Below are positions 31,465 through 42,501 of a stretch of 64,000 nucleotides of DNA, piece by piece. The stretch lies in the NCBI RefSeq assembly GCF_034702125.1, contig NC_085875.1:52757176-52821175 (forward strand). The letters are read 5' to 3'. Every line of letters starts with the position of its first letter. The stretch's first letter is position 1. Both the position numbers and the translations under genes were made by a program. The notes beneath the pieces are model-generated. The model did not search any database. It was not told the DNA's origin and saw only the letters and a list, made by a program, of their open reading frames with translations. The stretch comes from Engraulis encrasicolus. Its lineage: Eukaryota; Chordata; Actinopteri; Clupeiformes; Engraulidae.

Positions 31465-34400
31465 CTAGAACTCCTCGGAATGGTCCGAGTGAACGTCCAG
31501 ATCCTCGGAGGAAGGCGGAGAGCCATGATCGGGGGACGGGACAGGGTCTGGGACAGGGTCTGAGACAGGGCCAGGTGCAGGACAGAAGGCAGAGCGGGCA
31601 GGACGGCCAGGGGCCCCCCTGAGGCGGCCCCTACGGGTCACAGGCACTGGAACAGGGTCAGGGCTAGGCACAGGACGAGAAGTCGGGTGGGAAGGACGGT
31701 TAGGAGCCCCTCTGGGGCGCCCCCTTCGAATTGCAGGTTGATCAGGATGTAGCCGGTGGAAGGCGGTGATGAGAGTCCGATCCACAATTCGACCAGACGG
31801 CACCCAGGTCCTCTCCTCAGGTCCATAGCCCTCCCAGTCGACGAGGTACTGGAGACCCCTACCCCTTCTCCTGGACCGAAGCAGGCGGCGGACGGTGTAC
31901 ACTGGGCCACCATCGACGAGTCTTGGAGGAGGAGGAGGAGGTGCAGCAGGGACCAGAGGACTCACGTGAATGGGCTTGATCTTAGACACATGGAAAGTGG
32001 GGTGCACCCTCATGGAATTAGGCAATTGGAGCCGGACAGCAGTCGGACTGATCACCTTCTCGATAGGGAATGGGCCTAGGAACCGAGGTGCCAGCTTACG
32101 TGACTCCACCCTAAGTGGGAGGTCCTTGGATGATAACCACACCCTTTGGCCCACACGGTAGGTGGGAGCAGGACTTCTCCGGCGGTTGGCCCCAGCCATG
32201 TACCTGGCAATGGACTTGAGGAGTGTGGCACGGGCTTGTGACCAGGTGCGTCGACATCGGCGGGCAAAGGCGAGTGCAGATGGGCAGGTAACCTCCCCTT
32301 CCTGGCTGGCGAATAGAGGAGGCTGGTATCCATAGACACATTGGAAGGGGGACATACCGATGGCAGAGCAGGTCAGAGAATTATGTGCATACTCCACCCA
32401 TGTCAACTGCTGCGACCAGGAATGGGGGTTGCGGGATGACATGCATCGCAGTGCCTTCTCGAGCTCCTTATTTGTGCGCTCTGACTGCCCATTGGATTGG
32501 GGATGGAATCCGGAGGTCAGACTGACTGTGGTTCCCAGCAGGTGGCAGAACTCCATCCAAAAGGCAGAGGAGAATTGTGGGCCTCGGTCAGAAACTACAT
32601 CCTTGGGCAGTCCATGGATACGGAAGACGTGTTCCAGGACCACCTGGGCGGTCTCCTTGGCGGTTGGGAGCTTGGGAAGGGAAACGAAGTGTGCCATTTT
32701 GCTGAAGCGGTCAACTATGGTTAGAATGACCGTCATGCCACTGGAAGGGGGTAGCCCCGTGACAAAGTCAAGGGAGATGTGGGACCAGGGGCGTGTGGGC
32801 ACAGGCAGAGGCTGCAGCAATCCGGCTGGGGGCTGGCAGGACGACTTGTTTTGGCTGCAGGTGGGACAGGCCTGGACGAATTCCCGTACATCCTTTCTCA
32901 GAGAGGGCCACCAGAACCTCTGGTCGAGCAGGTCGTAAGTACGGTTAGCGCCAGGGTGACAAGCTAGACGGGAGTCGTGGCCCCACTGAATGACCTGGGA
33001 CCTCAGGTTTTTGGGGACAAAGAGGCGGTCAGCTGGGCAAGCGCTGGGACCTGGCTGGTTACGGAGAGCTTTCAGCACCTGTTCTTCGATATCCCAGGTC
33101 AGAACTGCTACGATGCAGGGGCTGGGCAGAATTGGCACAGGATCCTTGGAGGGGGTGTCATCCTTCTGGAATTGGCGGAAGAGGGCGTCTGGCTTGGTGT
33201 TACGTGATCCAGGCCGGTATGACAGAGTAAAGTTAAACCTTTTGAAGAACAGGGCCCAGCGGGACTGCCTTGAGTTCAACCGTTTGGCTGTGCGGATGTA
33301 CTCCAAGTTTTTATGATCAGTCCAAACGAGGAATGGGACGGTGGACCCCTCCAGCCAGTGACGCCATTCTTCAAGGGCAAGCTTTACAGCTAGCAGCTCT
33401 CGGTTCCCTATGTCGTAGTTGCACTCTGAGGGGGACAACCGACGTGAGAAAAAAGCACAGGGATGGAGCTTCTTATCCTCCGCAGCCCACTGGGAAATTA
33501 CAGCCCCGACTCCCACATCAGAGGCGTCTACCTCCACAATGAATTGGCGGTCCACATCGGGCATCTGGAGGATGGGAGCGGAGGTGAACCTAGCCTTGAG
33601 GATGCTGAAGGCTTTGTCAGCTGCTGGGGTCCAGGTGAAGGGTTGCTTGGTGCTGGTTAGAGCAGTGAGAGGAGCAGCAACGGTACTGTAATTGCGGACA
33701 AACTTTCTATAAAAGTTGGCAAACCCCAGGAACTGTTGCAACTTCTTTCTGTTCTCTGGGACTGGCCATGAAGTGACTGCTGATACTTTGGCTGGATCCA
33801 TTTGAATACTTCCTTCTGCCACGATGTACCCCAGGAAGGCCACTGTCTTGACGTGAAACTCACATTTTTCCGCCTTCACATAAAGGGAATTCTCCAGGAG
33901 TCTATGAAGGACTTGCTGGACATGGCGGGTGTGTTCAGACAGGTTTCTGGAGAATATTAAAATGTCATCAAGGTAAATGAAGACAAATTTGTTTAACATG
34001 TCCCGTAGCACGTCATTCACAAGGGCCTGGAACACAGCAGGAGCATTGGTGAGGCCAAAAGGCATAACTAGATACTCGTAATGGCCTGTTGGTGTATTGA
34101 AGGCAGTTTTCCATTCATCCCCCTCCCGGATCCGCACTAAGTGGTAAGCGTTTCTGAGATCCAACTTTGTAAAGACAGTGGCTCCCTGGAGCAATTCAAA
34201 GGCAGAGGAGAGCAAAGGCAGAGGGTAACGGTTCTTTACCGTGATGTCGTTGAGTCCCCTGTAATCGATGCAGGGGCGAAGAGATCCGTCTTTCTTCCCC
34301 ACAAAGAAAAAGCCAGCACCAGCAGGAGAAGAAGACGGGCGGATTAACCCTGCAGAGAGACAGTCATTGATGTAGTCCTCCATGGACTGTCTTTTGGGGG

Positions 34401-34998
34401 CAGACAAAGAATAGAGGCGGCGTCTGGGATGAGCTGTTCCAGGGAGGAGGTCGATGGCACAGTCGTACGGTCGGTGAGGGGGCAGAGATGTGGCCCTGGC
34501 TTTGTTAAACACTTCTCTGAGACCATGGTAACACTCTGGGACACTGGAGAGGTCAGGAGCGGAGTTGGTTGGTACTGGTCGAGGGGGTAGTGCAGCAGCA
34601 AGTAGGTAGGTTCGATGGCAGTCCTCTCCCCACTCCCTGATCACCCCGGTCACCCAGTCGAGCTGAGGATTGTGCCGGCGGAGCCATGGGTAACCCAGGA
34701 TGAGGGGTTGGCCTGGAGAGTGGAGCAGGTGAAACTGGATGGCTTCTTGATGGTTTCCAGACAGGCTCATCAAGACAGGGGCTGTGACATGAGTGACCGA
34801 TCCAAGTAAGTGTCCGTCCAGTGCCCGGGCAGGAATAGGGGGTGTCAAGCGGAGGTTCTCCAGTCCCAGTTGGTGAGCCAGCTTGATGTCCATGATGTTG
34901 GCTTCAGCGCCCGAATCTACCAGAGCAGCCAGGGTGTGAGAGGAGATAGAGAGACGGAGGTGAACTTGGTCGGAGGACTGGACAGTCATTGAGCTCAA
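31465..34998 (-). CDS. pol: Gypsy pol: protease, RT, RNase H, integrase, chromodomain
   Basis: 1,177 residues, uninterrupted. Protease motif [11 protein letters not shown] is near residue 26. Reverse transcriptase covers about residues 190-380 with YLDDILIFS near 340. RNase H is around 485-610 ([10 protein letters not shown]). The integrase zinc-binding part has [11 protein letters not shown] and CPTC near 680-715. The catalytic core has DFVTGLP near 743, DRGPQFSS near 803 and [13 protein letters not shown] near 836. A chromodomain at about 1030-1075 ([17 protein letters not shown]) would tether integration to modified histones in this clade. The frame differs from gag; gag ends at 35010 and the listed ATG is at 34998, so pol is probably expressed by frameshift or from an upstream in-frame codon. 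All key catalytic residues I can see are present. Confidence 0.93.
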   Translation of the reverse strand: MSSMTVQSSDQVHLRLSISSHTLAALVDSGAEANIMDIKLAHQLGLENLRLTPPIPARALDGHLLGSVTHVTAPVLMSLSGNHQEAIQFHLLHSPGQPLILGYPWLRRHNPQLDWVTGVIREWGEDCHRTYLLAAALPPRPVPTNSAPDLSSVPECYHGLREVFNKARATSLPPHRPYDCAIDLLPGTAHPRRRLYSLSAPKRQSMEDYINDCLSAGLIRPSSSPAGAGFFFVGKKDGSLRPCIDYRGLNDITVKNRYPLPLLSSAFELLQGATVFTKLDLRNAYHLVRIREGDEWKTAFNTPTGHYEYLVMPFGLTNAPAVFQALVNDVLRDMLNKFVFIYLDDILIFSRNLSEHTRHVQQVLHRLLENSLYVKAEKCEFHVKTVAFLGYIVAEGSIQMDPAKVSAVTSWPVPENRKKLQQFLGFANFYRKFVRNYSTVAAPLTALTSTKQPFTWTPAADKAFSILKARFTSAPILQMPDVDRQFIVEVDASDVGVGAVISQWAAEDKKLHPCAFFSRRLSPSECNYDIGNRELLAVKLALEEWRHWLEGSTVPFLVWTDHKNLEYIRTAKRLNSRQSRWALFFKRFNFTLSYRPGSRNTKPDALFRQFQKDDTPSKDPVPILPSPCIVAVLTWDIEEQVLKALRNQPGPSACPADRLFVPKNLRSQVIQWGHDSRLACHPGANRTYDLLDQRFWWPSLRKDVREFVQACPTCSQNKSSCQPPAGLLQPLPVPTRPWSHISLDFVTGLPPSSGMTVILTIVDRFSKMAHFVSLPKLPTAKETAQVVLEHVFRIHGLPKDVVSDRGPQFSSAFWMEFCHLLGTTVSLTSGFHPQSNGQSERTNKELEKALRCMSSRNPHSWSQQLTWVEYAHNSLTCSAIGMSPFQCVYGYQPPLFASQEGEVTCPSALAFARRCRRTWSQARATLLKSIARYMAGANRRRSPAPTYRVGQRVWLSSKDLPLRVESRKLAPRFLGPFPIEKVISPTAVRLQLPNSMRVHPTFHVSKIKPIHVSPLVPAAPPPPPPRLVDGGPVYTVRRLLRSRRRGRGLQYLVDWEGYGPEERTWVPSGRIVDRTLITAFHRLHPDQPAIRRGRPRGAPNRPSHPTSRPVPSPDPVPVPVTRRGRLRGAPGRPARSAFCPAPGPVSDPVPDPVPSPDHGSPPSSEDLDVHSDHSEEF

Positions 34999-35009
34999 CC
35001 GGACTCCCC

Positions 35010-36122
35010 CTATGTCCGATGAGCTTCGGCTTTTAAAGGGCAGGTTGCAACACGATGTCTCTCACCTCCACAGTAGAGACAGAGGATTGAGGAGAAGCGG
35101 CGCTGGCGCTCGGCAGGAGAGAGAGAGGCTCGTCCAATTTCCATAGGCTCAGACTGGTCAAGCTGGCTTGGTTGAGAAGCAGGAGATGGCAAAGGCCCAG
35201 TCAAAGTTCTCTGAATGCCGGTGGTTGGTGGATTTTGTGGTTGGTGGATTTTGTTGGTGGATCTCTCATGACGGCGAGTCTGTATTCTCCTGTCGATCCG
35301 GACAGCCAGTGCGATGGCTTCATCAAGGGTGGAAGGCAGTTCATGGGAGACCAACTCGTCCTTGATATAGTCGGCCAAGCTGTGGAAGAATGCGTCCACC
35401 AAGGATGGTGTGTTCCAAGAACTCCGTCTGGCCAAGGTTCTGAAGTCAATCGAATGGTCGGCGACTGTACGTCTGCCTTGACGAATGGTGAACAGTTCAC
35501 GGGATGCCTCTGCGGTTGGTGAATCCAGGTCAAATACCTTCAGCATCTCCTCAGCAAACAGGTCAAAGGTTGCACATGCCGGGGTTTGACGTTCGAACTC
35601 TGCCGTTCCCCAGAGTCGAGCTCGGCCAGTCAGGTGAGTAATGGCATATCCGACTTTAGCCCCTTCAGTGGCGAAGGTTCTTGGCTGCAAGGAGAATTGA
35701 AGTCGGCAGCTGACCAGGAACGGCCGGACCTGGGTTGGATCACCGTTGAACCGCTCTGGGTTTCCAATCTTGGGCTCTGGTGCATTGGCAGCAGCTGCAG
35801 TGACCGGTGCAGATGAGTCGGGGGCTGGATTGGTGGGCAGAGTGGCTGGAGCTGGACCGGTGGGCAGAGTGGCTGGAGCTGGGCCGGCGGGCAGAGTGGC
35901 TGGAGCTGGGCCGGCGGGCAGAGAGGCTGGGGTAAGGTTGGTGAGGAGTTGCATGATCATGCCGAGTTGTTGTTGCTGATACTGGACCTGTTGCTGTTGC
36001 TGCTGGAACTGCTGCTGTTGCTGCTGGAACTGTTGATGCTGTTGGTGGCCGACCTGAAGGAGGGAGGCAATGTCGCCAGTCATGCGGTTCACCTCTCTCT
36101 CATTGTGTTCCAGACGTTGCAT
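35010..36122 (-). CDS. gag: Gypsy gag
   Basis: 370 residues. The N-terminal 20-60 region is a Q-rich stretch encoded by imperfect CAG/CAA repeats. Then come tandem PAPATLP(A/T)G repeats at about residues 69-100. The gag homology region spans about 110-290 ([42 protein letters not shown]). It ends with a single zinc knuckle, [14 protein letters not shown], at about 348-361 that would bind element RNA. An in-frame upstream ATG at 36180-36182 follows CCACC but hits a TAA 14 codons later, so 36122 is the supported start in this copy. The original protein may have been longer. Confidence 0.88.
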   Translation of the reverse strand: MQRLEHNEREVNRMTGDIASLLQVGHQQHQQFQQQQQQFQQQQQQVQYQQQQLGMIMQLLTNLTPASLPAGPAPATLPAGPAPATLPTGPAPATLPTNPAPDSSAPVTAAAANAPEPKIGNPERFNGDPTQVRPFLVSCRLQFSLQPRTFATEGAKVGYAITHLTGRARLWGTAEFERQTPACATFDLFAEEMLKVFDLDSPTAEASRELFTIRQGRRTVADHSIDFRTLARRSSWNTPSLVDAFFHSLADYIKDELVSHELPSTLDEAIALAVRIDRRIQTRRHERSTNKIHQPQNPPTTGIQRTLTGPLPSPASQPSQLDQSEPMEIGRASLSPAERQRRFSSILCLYCGGERHRVATCPLKAEAHRT

Positions 36123-36198
36123 GGCAGTGGGTTGCTCAGGTTAGTCGGTTTCCATGGTGGCAGGAGTGTGCGCTGGGTCCATGGTGGTCAGACCGTAC

Positions 36199-36899
36199 TG
36201 TCACGGATCAGACAGACGACCAGAGGACCACAATTGCGTCACACAAGGGGATTTATTGAAGTTTTAGGGAAAGGGGAGTTGGGAGTGAGTGAGGGTTCCA
36301 GGGGTTTCAGTGCTGAAGGATTACCGGGGTTACAGGGGTCCCAGTGGTCCGTCCAACGTGCTGTGTGCGTGTCCCCCCCAGTGGCACTGAAGAGTCCAAC
36401 GGAGCCGGTGGTGGGTGGTCCAGTAGTCCTGGTTGGGGGGGGAACACTAACACAACAGCACGATGAAACAAGGCAGAAGTACAGTTCAAGAGAAATCCAA
36501 AATCGTTGTGAAAAGTCAGAAGGCTGGTCAGAATTACCGGGGTGGAAGAGTAGTCGGGAGTCGAGAAGGCAGAAGGCAGGTCTTGTTTTCCGGGGAAGAA
36601 GAATTGTCAGGGTACAGGCGGGTCCGGGGTCACAAAGGAGTAGTCAGGTAGAATTGCGAGCAAACAGGTTCAGGGTGTGAGCTTTGCAGACGATCTGACA
36701 AAGTAGAGCTGAAAGACAAGGCTTTAAATACTGGGAGAGGTTAGTGGGTAATGTAGCGCAGCTGGCAGAGTAATCAGAGGAGAGCAGGGCAGAGACAGGT
36801 GGAGCTAGTTTGGGTGAGTAGAGAGTGGTGAGCAGCACTGTGGCAGATAATTGAAACCAATTAAGGTGGTGAACTGGTGGAGTGAGATGGCTCATGACA
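36199..36899 (-). repeat. Gypsy 5' LTR (full length)
   Basis: 701 bp, TG...CA ends on the element strand. It carries the TATA-like AGTATTTAAAGCC at about 36718-36730 (minus) and AATAAA near the inner end. Immediately inside, the element strand reads GTACGGTCTGACCACC; I could not assign a tRNA primer site. Confidence 0.92.
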
Positions 36900-36904
36900 C
36901 AACT

Positions 36905-37083
36905 TACCTAACAATAAGTCTTGTGCCATGCATCGTCTTAGGTGTCTGGAAAGAAAATTGAAAAGGAATCAACAGTATTACAAAGATTATACAACCTTCA
37001 TGAATGAGACAATAGCGAGTGGAGATGCAGAGAAAGTCCTGGAGCAAGACTTGCACAAAGGCCCAGTTTGGTACATTCCACAC
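36905..37083 (+). pseudogene. pol: BEL pol, segment 2 (RT, between Gypsy and hAT)
   Basis: Fifty-nine codons in the BEL frame, including AMHRLRCLERKLKRNQQYYK and GPVWYIPH, the conserved stretch before the RT palm in BEL/Pao. It starts directly after the Gypsy right target duplication and ends at the hAT left target duplication TTCCACAC (37076-37083). An open frame running to 37245 is hAT sequence beyond 37083. Confidence 0.9.
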
Positions 37084-39579
37084 CAGTGGCGGCTCCTGCC
37101 ATTTTTTTCAGGTGGTGCAATTTCCACCCGTTATGCCAATAAACACCATAAAGTCCACCGGACTGAGGTATATTTGTTTAGGTATCAAGATCATGTCCCT
37201 AACTTGTTTGTGACTATAAATCCAGATATCAGATATCAATTTTAGGCAATACCTATTTTATTCACCAGATGGCAACACTGAGCTAGTTAAGGTGTCAAAC
37301 TAGGGAAATGATATTGAGAAACCTTCAAAGCAAAACAATAGCCAGTATATCATTTGCCAACAACACATTTACCATCATTTATGTATTTCCCTCATTATTA
37401 CAGAATCCTATAAAATAAGTAATAAACACATAACCTCCTAATTGTAAACAATGCATGTTTTGTTTCGAAAGAATGCAATTAAAGTGATGGCATATAAATT
37501 CAAGTCATGTAATTATTGAAGTTTTGGAGAAAAAGAATAAAGAAAGAAAAGCATAACCAATGGTCAAACAAACATGGTTAAGTGAAGATTACTTATGTGA
37601 GATTACACTGCACCATTAAACATAAATAATGTGTCATTGAACATTCTGCTATTATTGTCATCCTTACATAAAATATTTCAACCATTACAAGCAAGTCAAT
37701 GACTGAGCACAAAAGGTGAAGTTATTTAGCTACATAAGGATTCTTCCAACTTGGCTTAAGTTGGAAGAATGAACTACAGTATATGCATTGGAGCTAGCAG
37801 CACCTAATCATTATATTGATCCCATCACCATTCTTATTTCATTCATTCTGAACTAAAAACTGGAAATGTGCTTAATTCACAAGAATTGAGAGAGAGAGAG
37901 AGGATGTCAAATTCAAATGTTTTACTGAATAAAAAAGGTATTTGAACAAAGGCACAATGGTAGACAAGCAAGATACAAAGAGAAGGGTGTCTAAAATATG
38001 TTATCACAGTTCACAATGCTCTGTGGGTAGCAGTAAAAGTCCAAATACAGAAATATAACACACAGAAGATACAATGATAAAATATATCAAACAACATCCA
38101 ATGTCCACATACAAGCAGCTAGTAAAGTGCCAGTGCACCTCAGCATCCCCTACACTCAGGGTTTTCGTAGATGAGGGAGAGCTCTGTGTGCAGCTTTGCT
38201 TGATCCAATATGGGGTATGCCTTCGCATGTAGAGCATGAGCACCAAACAGATCTCCTTGCAGCAAGGTGGCACTAACCAGGGTGTCAGTGAAGGAAAAAC
38301 CCTTCTTGCAGTCAAAACGGTGTCACAGATCTCTTTGACCATCCTTTGCTTCTCTTCCTCTCCCAAGGCTGTTCTTGCTCGTTTGGTAGATGGTTCTCCC
38401 TGGACCTGGTGATGTGAGGTGGAGTCCCTGAATGCAAGAAAATACAATATACAATAGGTTTTGTAAGTTGGGCCATTTGCTGTTGAGTAGTCTTCATTCT
38501 ACTTAAAAGACAGTTATTTCACTGTATCCTTTTAACAACATCAAACACACACACAGAACTCTTTAGTTCACAACTTTTCTTTCATTTTGTGTGTCCATAA
38601 AGGATTTTAATCTAGTATAGCCATTTCAGCAAACTAGACTACACGGCACACCTCATGCTACATTTAAATAACTTAATCATTATTGCTTTAAGCACATTTC
38701 AATTAATATGTAGTTATAAATATATTCTTACCTATGACCAGCACACTGCTTGTGAACCTCTGGAGGGCCCTTCGAGTGACGACCTGATCGAGAATGCTGG
38801 TCAGCCTGGGTGGACCGTGGAAAAAAAAAATTTGAGATCCCACTCAGCTATGGCTGAAAACTTGAGACAGCTGTCCGTGTGATTCCTTGCTTTCTCGTGC
38901 CTCTTAACTTTGTCCGAGAGCCTATTTTAATGTCCAGGCTGTACCGTCTGCCGTGTTGTTTTCTGGGTGGAAGCAAAGGCAAGGGTAGCAAAAAAGTGCA
39001 TTGGCTACACAGCCGGCTAGCCAGGGGTTTCGGAGGTACCAGTTCTTGTTGAAAGATCGTGTGTAGGACTCCTCCACTTTCGAAGACACTTGCTTGGCAT
39101 TTCAGGTCTAATGGTCCTATCTGTTTGATCGTTGCTTTCTCCGCATTTGTAGTACGACGAAAGGGCACTTCTTTCAGAGACACTGCCGTATTCTCGCACT
39201 CAACACTCGCCATCTTGTTTGTAGAATGCTCATCATGCTCCCGCGCAAGTTGCAACATGCAGATGACGAAAGCACGTCGTTTGTGCGAGCACATAAACCC
39301 TCATAGAAAATGTATTGGGGGCCTGATTTTTGAAAAAAACTGACGTACCATTACTGTCAATGGGAGAGCTCTAGTGCGACTCCGAGCTTGACAGAAATCG
39401 CCCCAAATGGGCGTGGTACCACCAGGCGCGACATTAATCTGATTGGACAATGACCAACCAGTTTGACTACAGAAGACTAATCACCATCCCTAGCAACGAA
39501 TGTTACATTAAAAAAAAACCCAAACATCTGTGTTTGGTAGTGCGTCGCACAAATCGCCCCTATGGAGGAGCCGCCGTTG
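37084..39579. mobile_element. hAT transposon (deleted, non-autonomous)
   Basis: 2,496 bp with 8-bp target duplication TTCCACAC at 37076-37083 and 39580-39587. The ends are CAGTGGCGGCTCCT on the left and CAACGGCGGCTCCT on the right read backwards. It carries remnants of a minus-strand transposase with a TTF-type zinc finger (38100-39300) but lacks the C-terminal dimerisation region, so it could move only with help. About 37,100-38,000 holds nothing recognisable. Confidence 0.9.
38100..39294 (-). pseudogene. hAT transposase remnant (ZMYM1-like, TTF-type zinc finger), two exons
   Basis: Minus strand. Exon 1 begins near 39213 (MASVECENTAVSLKEVPF). After a frameshift near 39040 it reads NWYLRNPWLAGCVANALFCY and then CLCFHPENN, the TTF-type zinc-binding region of hAT transposases. 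Another shift near 38925 leads to KRHEKARNHTDSCLKFSAIA. A canonical donor (CATAG|GTAAG) at 38732/38731 and acceptor (CATTCAG|GG) at 38428/38427 define a 304-bp intron. Splicing keeps the frame into STSHHQVQGEPSTKRARTAL. A third shift near 38315 gives FSFTDTLVSATLLQGDLFGA and AKLHTELSLIYENPE, then stops. The RNase H-like core is missing between the parts and the C-terminus is absent. Family placement is from motif recognition. Confidence 0.75.
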
Positions 39580-39587
39580 TTCCACAC

Positions 39588-39928
39588 CGTGGGGTGTACC
39601 ATCCTCAGAAGCCCGGTAAGATACGTGTCGTTTTTGACTGTGCTGCGAAGTTTCAACAGACTTCTCTGAATGATCATCTCTTGACTGGTCCTGATTTGAC
39701 AAATGCCTTAGTAGGAGTACTGTGCCGTTTTCGCAAAGGACCTGTGGCTCTTATGTGCGACATCGAACGTATGTTCCACCAGTTCCATGTCAAGAAAGAA
39801 GATCAAGATTATCTGAGATTCCTCTGGTGGGATGGTGGTAACCTGGAGACACAGCCTTCTATCTACAGGATGAAAGTTCATCTGTTTGTCGCAGCGTCCT
39901 CACCAGGCTGCGCCAACTTTGGACTTAA
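39588..39928 (+). pseudogene. pol: BEL pol, segment 3 (RT palm)
   Basis: It resumes the BEL frame after the hAT with [20 protein letters not shown], then [14 protein letters not shown] (first catalytic Asp of the RT palm) and [12 protein letters not shown]. It ends at the TTAA target (39925-39928) of the piggyBac-type element. The upstream open part 39450-39587 and the downstream tail to 39980 belong to the guests. Confidence 0.9.
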
Positions 39929-42499
39929 CCCTTTTACTGCCGTCGTCGCAAAATTGCGACAGGTCGCGGTATTGAATTAGGTGGGCTGTCACGTCGAATA
40001 GAGTGTAAAATCTTGTCCATACTCCTTTCCACTGGGTGGCAGACATGTGGTACTTCAATCCTTTCTAAGAATTTCGACCCCTCTTAGTGCATTTTTTTCG
40101 AGTAATTTCCATCTGAAAACCCAGACGCGGAAGTTGCGTTGCAAGTCACTATTTCAAAACAAAGGAGGATCGGCGTTGTGAGATTGTGCACATAATTTCC
40201 TCTAATTCAAGCCCAAATACATTCCAAATGCAAGTTGTCTTGGTGGTTTATGTTTAGTGACATTATATTTTCCCACAAGTTGATTGTATATGTGTAGACA
40301 TTTATAATATGGCCTTAGGCAATGCGTCTCCTATTGCTAGCTTAGCCGTGGCTACAGAGAAGAACAGCCAATTCGAATAGGCAGAGAAATAGATCCCCTT
40401 GCCAAACACAGGGAAACATGGCGTCAGTTTTACATACATAAACAGTTTTACAAACATAACTGATCCTAACCACAACTCAATGGAAAGTTTCGGGATTGAG
40501 AGAAGTGGTTTGTTTGGAGACTTCATTACGTAGGGGAGTTCCCATTTGAACACACGCGACGCGAAGGCGAAGCCCTGTTCCAGGCGAGCTGAACCCATGC
40601 GACTGGTTTCATTCACTGAATAAATCTGAAGCAAGTTGGCCTGCCCCCAGACGACAACTTTTCATGATGTTTTGTGTGCAATGCAATTGCGTATTTCGCC
40701 CCTCAAGTAATTGCAGCCATTATTATAAGAAAAAAGATGTTGCTGCTGAGATTGCAACACAGACGATCAATCGGCTGTTTGGGACCTCCCCTGTCAAACA
40801 CAGAAACACGGTGTAGACCTAGGAAACATGATCCTGAACACAAACTAATGAACATTTGCGGGGTTGTGAGAATGTGTTTGCTTGGCGATTTGTAAATGGT
40901 TACGGGGGATTTCCTTAGAACATGCGAGAAACGTTTATTGTCATCCAAACCCACAGGGCGATATGCGTAATTTCACTGAATAAACCTCCAAATAGGCAAC
41001 CACTATTTCTATGTCGTACGTTTTATATGCAATACAATGCCATATGTCGCCCCTAAAGTGATTGCAGTCATCATGTGTTCATCGAAATAGGCTATATTTC
41101 ACTTGGTGGTGAACTTTGACGTGCGTCTTCCCCTAAGCTGGAGTAGGCGAAACAGCGAAAACATAAAGATAACGTATGTCATTTCCCTCTATGAAAGACC
41201 GTAAGGAAAACCACTGCTACAAAAAAGAATGGATTATCCTGTTAGACGTTGTACATTCCGTAGAAATTCGATACATGGCTTGGGGAAATATCCGCGTGTT
41301 TTTTTTTTTTTTTTACCGTTGCGCACGGCGAAATGAAGACGCATACCCTATAACACGAATATTTTAGACTTGTTGAAAACTGAGCTGGTCGCCGTGGTTG
41401 GACTGTCTTTATTAGAGTTTGTCATGTCACTAAAGCAGCATGGAAGAGGGGGCGGAACCGGAGAGACTGGAGAGGAAAGCGCTGCGCTATGCGTGAGGGA
41501 GGATGGTGCCGCTTCTGATCGCCTTCAGATGGCCGACTTTAGGTGTTACTTATAAAGTATAGGCCTAGTATAACGTGATAACGTCGGCCTAATTGGGCTG
41601 TGTGTATTTTCGATCCATGTCTGTATGCCTAACAGTAGCCTATGATACCAAAATGAATAGAAGCAGTTTATAAGTCAATAGAGCTGAGATAACAGGAGAG
41701 GTGATGCTGATTTGCTCCGCCTCTCCACCCCTTTTCCTGAAACTGATTTCACAGGGGTACACCTCATGATACAAATTAGGCCTTTTTTATGCCCATTATC
41801 TTGACACTGTGCCCATTAGTTCTGTGAAATGTAAGTGACAATCTGTAACATTCATTCACTGAGCTATGCTGATGATCATCCAGGATGATCCTATGCATAC
41901 AGAGGTCACTGCCCCTGCGCCTTATCCAAATAGCCTACAGTAGCCTATATAGGTCACAGGTGTAGTAAAATAGGCTATATAGGCATATATGTGTACTGAA
42001 TATGTGTGCTTACCCTGTCTGAGAAAGGTTTTCACAGACTAAAAAGTCACAGGTAGATGCAAACACTTTTGGCACTCCAGGCAACAACCTCCCAGTTATT
42101 CCGTTTCTTGCTAGTTATTATTATTACAATATTATTTAAAATATTTACTATATGTTAGGCTTAAAACTACTTTTTTACTTGACCATAATGTATGTGCACA
42201 ACATGACAGTAATGGGATGCCACATATTTCTAAATAAATTAAATAATCTATTGAAAATCTATTGAAAATTATCAATATTTTCCATTACTAATTAAAAATT
42301 CAAAATGGCCGCCCCATATGACGTCATAATATGCTAATTAGGTATGCATATTTACTCCCAAAATAAACTTTGGGTCTTCCTCAACATTTTTGTAATTTAC
42401 AGTTAGGCTCTATCTGTTACCACTGTCCAGCCACAGACTGTTGAATATGTGATGCCCAAATCGAGCATTTTCACCAAAATAACATTGGCATTAAAAGGG
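39929..42499. mobile_element. piggyBac-type non-autonomous element
   Basis: 2,571 bp precisely between TTAA at 39925-39928 and 42500-42503. The ends are CCCTTTTACTGCC on the left and CCCTTTTAATGCC on the right read backwards, a piggyBac-like terminus. Small open frames (40302-40634 -, 40674-40895 +, 40703-40954 -) have no transposase motif. A similar GTTTGGGACCTCCCC.. / TGAATAAAxCT pattern recurs near 40610-40990, suggesting an internal duplication of about 350 bp. The BEL frame reads through if the element and one TTAA are discounted. Confidence 0.88.
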
Positions 42500-42501
42500 T
42501 T

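Larger units (their letters stand above)
30908..36899 (-). mobile_element. Complete Ty3/Gypsy chromovirus-type retrotransposon
   Basis: Reads on the minus strand. The 5' LTR is 36199-36899 (701 bp) and the 3' LTR is 30908-31381 (474 bp, missing about 227 bp internally). Both begin TGTCATGAGCC and end CCGTGACA on the element strand. Target duplication is CAAAT at the left and CAACT at 36900-36904 (one mismatch); 5 bp is usual for Gypsy. Order is LTR-gag-pol-polypurine tract-LTR. The LTRs differ by about five substitutions outside the deletion, so the insertion is recent. A C-terminal chromodomain in pol places it with chromoviruses. Confidence 0.93.

Noticed and set aside
31756..34992. Plus-strand frames opposite Gypsy pol
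   Set aside because: Shadows of the intact 1,177-residue pol on the minus strand.
35949..36680. L-rich plus-strand frame as a gene
   Set aside because: Antisense of the Q-rich gag repeat and the LTR of the Gypsy element.
40302..40634. piggyBac transposase in the 2.6-kb element
   Set aside because: No catalytic DDD-type motifs or length; the frame is short and unlike the family.
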